DNA from: Branchiostoma floridae
Taxonomy: Eukaryota; Chordata; Leptocardii; Amphioxiformes; Branchiostomatidae
Assembly: GCF_000003815.2 (NCBI RefSeq)
Contig: NC_049981.1
Coordinates: forward strand, 33,632,605-33,669,601
Direction: 5' to 3'
DNA: 36,997 bases
Made by a program: the position numbers and the translations under genes. Positions 18,361 through 27,200 of this stretch are shown one piece after another; the stretch's first letter is position 1; every line of letters starts with the position of its first letter. The notes beneath the pieces are model-generated. The model was not told the DNA's origin, searched no databases, and worked only from the letters and a program-made list of their open reading frames with translations.

Positions 18361-19840
18361 GTTGCTGCATTTTGTGTCCTGCAACGAATGACGTAATAAA
18401 GCATTCATTCTGATTAGACAGCGAGGGTCTTCTTCAGGTTTTTGACTATGATAAATCAGGTAATGACGGCTCACTACACGGAGTAACATATGGCATTGTT
18501 TTGCGCCATTATGTAAAAAAAAATGCATAATTGTCCAAAAATGCTAAAAACTAATTACTTATATCCACGTGGGCTCAATATTGGGGATATCAAGATACTT
18601 TTTACATATCACGTTCTTGTTCTCTAAGGCGTCAGTCAGTAAGTCCCTTTACAAAATTATTTATGCATTTCCTGAAAAGGGCCCTGCATGGGGGTTATCA
18701 GGACTCCACATATGTGGTACCATCTAATGCATTGCAGGTCACAAGGGTGACTACACATACTATAATGGGAAATCATCAACTTAGAAACAAGACCCTAACG
18801 TATTTCCCTTACACTTACACAAGTCTCTACATATACAGTCAAATGTGAAACCGAAATAGTGTGTCTTCATCAGTCCACGCATGTGCCGCATCATTCTGGA
18901 TTTGATTCACATTGCACACTGTGTTTCAACTTCAAATAGTGCATAGCCGTCATCTATTGCTAAGTTATTAGCTTAATTGTACTACTTGTATACTGCTAGT
19001 TGTCTTATACATGTACAATATAATGTAGTATAACGTAACCTAAGTTTGCCTTACATTGTTGTACCCGATCTACAAATGTTGTGCAATAAACTTGGACTTG
19101 ACTTGACTTGACTTGTGCATGTGCGCACGATGGTCTCCAGTGGAGGCTTGCTTTTCTGGACATACAATCTTTATTGACACGACAAAAGTACAGCGACTTT
19201 CGTAAGGTCTACATGTATAACAACTACTTACAGTGCAACTAAACACATATATATGGATATCTATAGGTATGGATACATCAACATAAAGGGTCTAGCATGT
19301 CATTTACACTATTGGTTCTACGGTATAAACAATCGTGGATATATTTGCCTACTTGTACACAATGTGGATTATCGCCTCCCAGAATGTACTTGAATTTATC
19401 TATCGAACAGAGAGTAGCAAAGACATAGGACCTGCAATATAGGCAACTGAAAAATGCACAATGTTCTTTTATCTTCAATTCTTTGACCTTTTCTCTGAAG
19501 AATCAGTGTATTGCCCTGGAAAAAGTAATAAAGTGCAAGATTTGTCACTAAAATCATAAGGAATTTTTTTCTTTCCTCTTCATTCATAGCGAGATGGTCA
19601 TATTTGAAGAAATCGACTTCCTGAATTTAGCGTATTGCGTAGGCGGTCCTGCTGCATCTAAAAACGGTACCTCCCTACCTGTCACACATGTTCTTGTGGA
19701 TGCCGCCGCCTGTCCTGAGAGTGAGAATACGTACTGCATTGAGACTCTTTACAAGCTGGGACCCCCACCTATTATACATACCCAAGAGTAACGTGCAGTC
19801 CTTCAAAGGCAATCTCCAAGCAGATTCCCTCCGGTGGCTT
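18361..19840. other. Intergenic with retroelement tails
   Basis: At 19070-19116, gcaataaacttggacttgac continues into an (ACTTG)n run, the appearance of a LINE 3' tail. At 19165-19205, acaatctttattgacacgac looks like the reverse complement of another tail. A truncated family A MITE starts at about 19809. No gene is supported. Confidence 0.5.
19809..19840. mobile_element. Truncated family A MITE at the gap edge
   Basis: aatctccaagcagattccct followed by ccggtggctt matches the end of the element at 2838. The rest disappears into the run of N. Confidence 0.7.
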
Positions 19841-19940
19841 NNNNNNNNNNNNNNNNNNNNNNNNNNNNNNNNNNNNNNNNNNNNNNNNNNNNNNNNNNNN
19901 NNNNNNNNNNNNNNNNNNNNNNNNNNNNNNNNNNNNNNNN
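19841..19940. other. Assembly gap (100 N)
   Basis: A run of exactly 100 N, probably a placeholder of unknown true size. Confidence 1.
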
Positions 19941-20331
19941 CTCTGCTGTTTGTTGGATTGCATGTTTGTGAAGTTCTTGTGTACCCAGGGTTTCCTGAAA
20001 AGCAGGGCATTAGCCCTGAGTGTAATTCCTGGTTAAAGAAATAAATGAAATGAAATGATAACATTGGTCGAAAATTAAGGCAAGTTTGGTGACATGTTAT
20101 TAATCCTAAAAACAATAAAGTTGATCTTCTTATTCTTCTACGCATGCCATTTTGAACATTGATATTAATTGATATGAACTTTTTCCTTCGATCTTTCGAA
20201 CAACTATTTCTAAATTTTTAATCCTTTATCAGATGATGTAATTGTGCACTTTCTTGCTCATTTTTTTAATACCTATGTAAGAATTCAGAGGGTCGAGTAG
20301 GAACAGAAAGAAACAGAAAGAAACAAACATG
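19941..20331. other. Intergenic, nothing recognised
   Basis: No supported gene or RNA. Confidence 0.6.
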
Positions 20332-20397
20332 CCGACACCCGGGATCGAGCCCGGGTCGGCAGATTACAACCCAGCAGCGAAACCACTGCGCTAGAAA
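20332..20397 (-). repeat. tRNA-like relic or tRNA-derived SINE head
   Basis: The minus strand shows box A-like tagcgcagtggt with a 4-bp D stem (agcg/cgct), an anticodon-arm-like stretch with ttgtaa in the loop, and a T arm ccggg-ctcgatc-ccggg. The 3' acceptor half tgtcggc has no partner at the 5' side. It is therefore not a functional tRNA but probably a SINE head or tRNA pseudogene. Confidence 0.45.
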
Positions 20398-20440
20398 AGG
20401 CTGATCAGCTGATTCCGGCTGAAGCTTGACGCTACTTACC

Positions 20441-20468
20441 CCCCCCCCCCCCACACACACACACACAC
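20441..20468. repeat. Poly-C/(CA)n microsatellite
   Basis: A run of C followed by CA dinucleotides. Confidence 0.9.
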
Positions 20469-20875
20469 TGTTACAGGTCCTTTATCAGATGATGTTTCAA
20501 ATGTTGCACTTTCTTGGTGATTTTTAATACCTAATCTCTGCAAGCTTGTTTACATGCAATTATTATCAAGCACACGCAATATTTACAAGCACCGGACATA
20601 AATCTTATCACGCCGCACAAGTGACAAATTCATAGTTTGTTAAGCATAACTGGCAAAAAAATTCAACTTGGCAATTTAAAACAATTTTAAGTCCTGAAAA
20701 GTCTTGCTACATGGACTAAAAATTCAAATATTTAACACATAAACATTGTAACATTATTTAGCATGGTCATAAATTATTCATTTAGTATCTATACGATTTG
20801 AACAAGTAAAATGATGTCTTTTTAAACCAGTACATTTACAGATGACAGAAGCAGACACATCTCAGATCCCAGACT
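20469..20875. other. Intergenic, nothing recognised
   Basis: AT-rich, with no gene signal. Confidence 0.6.
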
Positions 20876-20884
20876 CAATAGATC

Positions 20885-22235
20885 TCAATATCAAACACCA
20901 AATAAACACCTATTCAACAGTTATATCCTGCAAAGGTGGTGTGATCAGTTCAACAATATCACACACCAAATAAACACCTATTCAACAGCATGAAAGTTCA
21001 TCTGTGTTGGTAGAATACATTATGGAACTGCTAAACTTTCTTTCCAACACGAATTAATATAGGGACTTACCCTAAATTTTCGGTCAACTCCGTCGACCTT
21101 GTTCACAGAATGACCCTATCTCCAGCTGTGACGTCAGGAACACGCCACTTTTGCAGGAGGGGGTCATAATTCAACAGTTATATCCTGTAAAGGTGGTGTG
21201 ATCAGTTCAACAATATCACACACCAAATAAACACACATTGAACAGTAACTTTGGTGTGATCAGTTCAACAATAATATCACACACCAAATAAACACACATT
21301 GAACAGTAACTTTGGTGTGATCAGTTCAACAACAATATCACACACCAAATAAACACGCATTGAACAGTAACTTTGGTGTGATCAGTTCAGCAATAATATC
21401 ACACAACAAATAAACACACATTGAACAGTAACTTTGGTGTGATCAGTTCAACAATAATATCACACACCAAATAAACACACATTGAACACTAACGGTGGTG
21501 TGATCAGTTCAACAATAATATCACACACTAAATAAACACACATTGAACACTGACGGTGGTGTGATCAGTTCAACAATAATATCACACACTAAATAAACAC
21601 ATCTTGAACAGTAACTTTGGTGTGATCAGTTCAACAATAATATCACACATCAAATAAACACACATTGAACAGTAACTTTGGTGTGATCAGTTTAACAATA
21701 ATATCACACATCAAATAAACACACATTGAACAGTAACTTTGGTGTGATCAGTTCAACAATAATATCACACATCAAATAAACACACATTGAACAGTAACTT
21801 TGGTGTGATCAGTTCAACAATAATATCACACACCAAATAAACACACATTAAACAGTAACTTTGGTGTGATCAGTTCAACAATAATATCACACACCAAATA
21901 AACACACATTGAACAGTAACGGTGGTGTGATCAGTTCAACAATAATATCACACACCAAATAAACACACATTGAACAGTAACGGTTGTGTGATCAGTTCAA
22001 CAATAATATCACACACTAAATAAACACATCTTGAACAGTAACTTTGGTGTGATCAGTTCAACAATAATATCACACACTAAATAAACACACATTGAACAGT
22101 AACTTTGGTGTGATCAGTTCAATAATATCACACGCCAAATAAACACATCTTGAACATTGACGGTGGTGTGATCAGTTCAACAATTATATCACACATCAAA
22201 TATATACTCCTATTGAACAGTAAAAGTGGTGTATT
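20885..22235. repeat. 61-bp satellite, ~19 units, with internal hairpin
   Basis: The unit contains ttggtgtgatcagttcaaca, ataatatcacacaccaaata and aacacacattgaacagtaac. ttggtgtgat can pair with atcacacaccaa inside each unit, leaving a 2-nt bulge. The array is homogeneous from 21180 on. The first units are split by about 180 bp of unrelated sequence at 20990-21170. Confidence 0.95.
20990..21170. mobile_element. Insertion of unknown type inside the satellite
   Basis: Unique sequence interrupts the 61-bp array. On both sides the array word attcaacag is present, so it may be a target duplication or simply the repeat itself. Confidence 0.4.
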
Positions 22236-22390
22236 CAGTTCAATTTTATGCAGTGACTGCAGAGATGTCCACGGCACGTTTTCATCCTTGAGTGCTTTTG
22301 TTCCTTGACTTCGTCAGGAAAAGAAATAGTTATTTTACCCTAGATTTCACATATTCCCTGTAGCTTTAGCGCTGCAACAAAGACAGTTTT

Positions 22391-23458
22391 CTACATAGCG
22401 CAGTCTCCACATGCCCATGTGCCATCACGGGGAGGGCTGACTGGCAGGCAGCTGACGTGAAAGATCCTCCGGCATGCCTTGCACCTCTCCATCCTTCCCA
22501 GACGCCCTCCTTGTTCGCAGCGGCAGACCAGCGAGATTTGGTGTGCCTTGGTTGGACCGACCTTCCTGCGGCTGGTCAGACGCGGAAACGGTGTGAGTTT
22601 CCCCTGTTCGAAACACGTCTCCAAATGGCTCCTCATCTTCCTGTCGTCATACACAACCCTGCTCACGTCTTGGCCCTCTGCGATGTCCACTGCCCAGGCA
22701 ATGGCGAACAGCCCACAATCAAAGACGTTCTTCTGACGCTGCACGTCCGGGAAGATGACGGTCAGGACGTTCCTTGCTTGGTCAGCAAACGCGGCGTAGG
22801 ACTGGTAAAGCTGGATCTGCAGAGATGGAGTCATGGCGACGCCGAGGCTGTCAAACAGGCACACCTGTCCGCCTGTGTAAGACGACAGTACCCAGTGCAT
22901 GTTACCATTGTGGAGGATTTGTAGCGCCTTTCCTGTCATCTTGGCAAATCCGTCCTCACAGTGACCAACTGCAGGCGCCTCTAGCCCTTGGAGTGCCGGG
23001 TACTGGCGGCAAAGCAGCCTCTGGGCGGCCTGGATGTGGTTGTCTGTCAGCATCTCGCCAAATGTTAGAGCCACCTTGTCACGAGCGCTCAGCTTGACAC
23101 CTGGCCACTCTACCTTACGCTCCTCGGTGTGACGATCAAGAACAACCTGAGTAAAAGTAACTCTCCTAGTTGACTTCTTGTCACTTTTCCCCCCTTTGGA
23201 TAGGACGGACGTTATTATTCTGACTTGGCTGGTTTGGCGGCTTTCTGGGGTGTCCTCCTCCTTTGTCGGGGACCTGGATGCCACCACGACTGGCGCCTTG
23301 CTCTCGGAGCTGGTCGCTTGACTGCCTCTGTCTGTGCAGCTGTTTGGGGAGGCAGTGCGGACCTTGATGACGCGGTGGCGAACATGAAGTTCCCCCGCTG
23401 CAGCGTCGGGAACAGCCGGGACAAACTCAGGCTCTGCGGGGAGGTCCGCATCTCTCAT
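22391..23458 (-). CDS. Ulp1/SENP-like (C48) cysteine protease with C-terminal PHD finger
   Basis: A predicted SUMO- or ubiquitin-like-protein protease of 355 residues, intronless. Residues 120-290 carry the C48 order of active-site residues: H188 in NGNMHWVLSS, D203 in CLFDSLG, Q242 in PDVQRQKN and C248 in FDCGLFAIAWA. Residues 308-353 form a PHD finger (C312, C314, C326, C329, H334, C337, C350, C353), a histone-tail reader in other proteins. The N-terminal 100 residues look disordered. All catalytic and zinc residues are present, so it may be functional. The ATG lies directly after a perfect acceptor (cttcacag), so an untranslated upstream exon is possible. Protease-PHD ORFs of this kind are common in transposon-derived loci. 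The family is fairly sure; cellular function and host versus transposon origin are not. Confidence 0.8.
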   Translation of the reverse strand: MRDADLPAEPEFVPAVPDAAAGELHVRHRVIKVRTASPNSCTDRGSQATSSESKAPVVVASRSPTKEEDTPESRQTSQVRIITSVLSKGGKSDKKSTRRVTFTQVVLDRHTEERKVEWPGVKLSARDKVALTFGEMLTDNHIQAAQRLLCRQYPALQGLEAPAVGHCEDGFAKMTGKALQILHNGNMHWVLSSYTGGQVCLFDSLGVAMTPSLQIQLYQSYAAFADQARNVLTVIFPDVQRQKNVFDCGLFAIAWAVDIAEGQDVSRVVYDDRKMRSHLETCFEQGKLTPFPRLTSRRKVGPTKAHQISLVCRCEQGGRLGRMERCKACRRIFHVSCLPVSPPRDGTWACGDCAM

Positions 23459-23575
23459 CCTGTGAAGATAGAAGTTTTCAAAATGTCAGAGATGAATCGC
23501 TGAAGAGCTTCATCAGTAATTCCAAGTTTTCTTCAAGCAATGACTGTTTTTAAAGGTAAGGTACACACCTCCAAA

Positions 23576-23667
23576 TTTCCGACGGCTGACAGGCTCTCTC
23601 GTGCTCTCTCGGGAGATCGAGACTAGGTCAATCTCCGTGAACAAGATGGACTGTCAGCCGTCGGAAA
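23576..23667. repeat. Foldback, 17-bp perfect arms
   Basis: Arm tttccgacggctgacag at 23576-23592 is the reverse complement of 23651-23667, with a 58-nt loop. It lies between the protease ORF and the duplicate of its 5' end, and may be a small transposon. Confidence 0.8.
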
Positions 23668-23764
23668 AGTCAGAGATGGGGTGCTCAAACTGTTAAAGAT
23701 GTTCCCGATGAGATTTTGTTTAAACTTTTTTAAGCGGAGTCTTTGTTTTTATTGCCAACAATTA

Positions 23765-23835
23765 TCTGACTCTAACAGTCGGCATAAACTCGGGCTCCGA
23801 GGGGAGGTCCTCATCCCGCATCCTGTGAGAATACA
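23765..23835 (-). pseudogene. Duplicated 5' end of the protease exon
   Basis: On the minus strand a splice-acceptor-like attctcacag is followed by ATG (23819-23821) and MRDEDLPSEPEFMPTVRVR, then a stop. This matches MRDADLPAEPEFVPAV of the intact ORF, including the preceding acceptor. It is a partial direct duplication about 360 bp upstream. Confidence 0.75.
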
Positions 23836-23889
23836 GGTGGAGTTTCACACATCACACATGAGTGTTTGTATTAATCTTTTACAATCATC

Positions 23890-23967
23890 AAGTTCCAAGG
23901 CTATTCTAAGTAGTTGCTATTGTTGTACAAAGAAGATAACTTCATGTATCTCTAAGGCTATCATGCT
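23890..23967. repeat. 78-bp direct repeat, left copy
   Basis: It contains gtagttgctattgttgtaca with neighbours. It matches 24063-24141 with about five differences, and the two copies flank the element at 23968-24062. Confidence 0.9.
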
Positions 23968-24062
23968 GACTCAGTGTCACTGACGAAGGATAGTGGATTC
24001 TATCCGAAACGTCTGACCGTTTCAAAACCATATCCAGTTGCTTGAGTAGCTATTTTTGGCGT
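23968..24062 (+). mobile_element. 95-bp element with hammerhead-like core, flanked by 78-bp repeats
   Basis: CTGACGA at 23980-23986, one A, stem GGATAG/CTATCC with loop TGGATT, then GAAAC at 24006-24010. It is related to the right part of the insertion at 5473-5792, where the CTGACGA box is broken. This resembles the hammerhead motifs of Penelope-like elements and other retroelements. Confidence 0.65.
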
Positions 24063-24141
24063 AAGTTCCTAAGCTATTTTAAGTAGTTGCTATTGTTGTA
24101 CAAAGAAGATAACTTCATGGTATCTTTAAGGCTATCATGCT
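24063..24141. repeat. 78-bp direct repeat, right copy
   Basis: Partner of 23890-23967. It ends 33 bp below the polycystin stop codon in the minus-strand sense. Confidence 0.9.
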
Positions 24142-24173
24142 CAAGTAGTATTTCTTATATGATGTTGTTATAG

Positions 24174-24274
24174 TTACTTGAGGTTGAAGAGCGACTGCCT
24201 CTTCAGCCACAGTTTCTCCACTTTGATCTCCAGCTCGGCCAGACTGTCATGAAGAGTGTCCATGGAGTCGTCAT
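24174..24274 (-). CDS. Last exon: short C-terminal helix and stop
   Basis: It reads DDDSMDTLHDSLAELEIKVEKLW then LKRQSLFNLK and TAA. Leucine spacing (L-x6-L-x2-L) suggests a short coiled coil, as found at polycystin C-termini. The acceptor gcgcag and split codon (G/AT) fit the previous exon. Confidence 0.85.
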
Positions 24275-27200
24275 CTGCGCCAGTGTAAACGCTTTAGTAA
24301 GTTTTCGTTATTGTTTAGTTGAACTGCTAAACCAACATGTGTACAAACAGACAAACAAACAAACAAACAGAAGTTTAAAAAAGTGAAACCCTGACACTGA
24401 CAAAAGCTAGTAGAGACAAAGGGAGGGTGTTTCTTGAGTCAGCACAGGAATCACTTCCCCACCTTGTACTGCTTAAAAGATGCATTAAAGATTAAAAATA
24501 GCTTACAATAATAATAAGACTTAATGATAATAATACTATATAAATATAATTATTTTGCGACAAAATCAAGATTCAAAAGATAAAAGACTTTCTTGTTTGG
24601 TTGTGCATTTTCTAACTGTGAAACAAACTACACCACCTGTGGCTGGCGCTTTCCAGAAGCCGAAGAAGGCCGTGAAGCGTTCCCACAACCCCTGGATGAA
24701 GTACCGGTCCTCCTCAGGCATGACGTGGTTCCGCACATCGGGGAGGGCGCTGTCGATGATCGCCATGGCGATGTTCATCAGCACCAGGAAGATGATGCTG
24801 ATGAACGCGAAGAAGAAGATAGGGCCGAGGATGGGGGCTGCCTCCCGTAGTTGGTAGTAGTAGAAGTTTCCCAGGGACATCTGGAACAGGGTCGAGAAGG
24901 ACTTGCTGATGGAGCTGGAAAAAAACATCAAACCATTGTAATGACATTACAACAGTATTACCTCCAAGCAATCACAAGTTTATCGTTTTTGTTGAAATCA
25001 TTCATTTTCAACCCCATCAAGTCCCTGATGGAGGATAGGGAGAGTTGGAGAGCGAGTTGGAGAGCTATCTCAAGCCTGGTTCGAGCGGGAGCTCGGCCAA
25101 AGTAAGTAAGTAAGTTTAACCCCCAAAACATTTTGCATTTGACAATGACAAAGATGTTTCCTTACCTGTATTCTACCACAGTAAGGCCGAACATGAGATA
25201 TGCGTAGACGCCGAAAGCTGACATCCAGAAGAAGAAGTGGAACATGAAGGAGGAGAACTCCCCCGCCATCCCGCGGAACACGGACATCAGCTTGGCGAGG
25301 AACGGGTTGAACCTCAACAGCCGGAGGAACTTCATCATGTTGACAAACGCAAGGAAGGCCAGGAACCAGCCGTAAACCTGGCTTATGTCCACCGCTGATC
25401 GGAGATGGTGGACTTGATCTATACAAGAAGAGTATTGCATGCCATTACATTCAGTGGTAAATGATCACCAAACGTTGCAATACGAGCAGTGTTTAGCATG
25501 TTGAAGTAAAACGTTCGTGTTATTAGTGTAACATGTTTTTGCATATTGTGCTACACACCTTTTCCTTCCTTTATCGCCACCAGAGCCTTGGAGCTGCAGA
25601 TTTTCTTAAACCCATACAAGGCAATGACAACGAATGCCAAGAAGAAGTTGAAGATTTCGACAATATTCCATGGCCCCTTCAGGTAGGCCAAGCCGGCTGC
25701 GCGTGCAGTTTTCGCCTCCCTCCACAGCGTGTAGAGGAGAATGATGACGTAAATGATTTCAAGCAAGACGTAGATGTATCCCATTGTCCCCGGTCGTTGA
25801 CGAAGTCGGAAGGTCTGCACGTGGTGACGGGAGAAAACTCCGGCCGTCTCGGAGAATTCGAACACCACCGTCAGCGATGTGAACAGATCCACGTTGCCGT
25901 TGTAGAGCATCGCTTCCAAGAAGATGACCCTCGTCCTCTTGTCGATCCAACGGTTGGCTTTTAGCTCCGCTAGGATGCTGCGCATCTCGTCTGCTGATGT
26001 TCCCAGGTGCAGACCGAAGCCGTCTCCCCAGTAGTGCGTGGTCACACCGTAGATGGGGAGACTGGGGTATCCGCTGGGGAGGTGGGTCCATCCGGTGGCT
26101 GCTGATTCCATCGCTGACGCGTTCCTGACCCTTTTCCACCCCTCCGCAAACGCTCCGGTCTCCTTGGTGTGTTCATCATACGCTGAGGAACATTCGTCAA
26201 ACAGGTGCTGCATTGTCACAGGCACCGCGCACGGCCCTGGGATGAATGAAGAAACATGAAAAGTCAGCCACATACAATATGCTATTCCTTTCAGGTTTGG
26301 GGTGAAAATATTTCAAATGTAGAGTCTTCTTGAATAGTAAGATCATGATCATTTGAGTATCTTTAATCATTATGTGAATTTTTGCTATTTTGCCCTGGCA
26401 TGGCAATACTGCAAGTGTTCAAAGCAAGACCATTGGACCTGAGACATCTAGTCAATAAACTTAGTTGTTGGATGTGGAGATGCTATGATTTACTTACTTC
26501 TGTCGCGCTCCCGATCGAACCAGACTGGAAAGCGCCCTCCACTTCACTCTATCCTGTCCTATGCTAGGAGATATCGGGGACACTGGTTCGGAAGGAGATA
26601 GCGGGGGACACTGGTTCGGAAGGAGATAGCGGGGACACTGGTTCGGAAGGAGATAGCGGGAACACTGGTTCGGAAGGAGATAGCGGGAACACTGGTTCGG
26701 AAGGAGATAGCGGGAACACTGGTTCGGAAGGAGATAGCGGGAACACTGGTTCGGAAGGAGATAGCGGGAACACTGGTTCGGAAGGAGATAGCGGGAACAC
26801 TGGTTCGGAAGGAGATAGCGGGGAACACTGGTTCGGAAGGAGATAGCGGGACACTGGTTCGGAAGGCTTGAAGATTGCATACAGGAGGGAAGTAGTTGTC
26901 ATCGAGAGAGTTCCTTAGTTTGGCAGTCCGAGGAAAGAAGCTGTTGTAGGACTTTGAGACTGTTAATTGAACAGTATAGCAATCATGTGAGCGAGAGAAA
27001 CAACCTGATGTTACACTGAGAGGCTCTCAATAGAGGGACCGGTAGTGTGAGATCATCGGAGAAATGGCAATGGAAGTACCGGTAGAGAGGAAACAGGGAG
27101 GCAACATTTTGCCCGTGAGAATTGGCTCCGTAACAAGTGGTTCCACGCACCTTGCATCACTCGGCCTTGGATCAGGCTGGGCGGGAAGACAAGGACTGTC

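Noticed and set aside
19675-20145. Open frames spanning the N gap
   Set aside because: Continuity depends on 100 placeholder N; no domain or splice context.
20885-22235. Regularly spaced repeats resembling a CRISPR array
   Set aside because: The whole 61-bp unit is conserved with no unique spacers, and the genome is eukaryotic. It is a satellite.
22425-23503. Plus-strand frames opposite the protease
   Set aside because: No domain features; they mirror the GC-rich minus-strand gene.
26494-26902. Minus-strand frames of LPNQCS-type repeats
   Set aside because: Translation of the 27-bp intronic array; skipping it preserves the polycystin frame from 27151 to 26236.
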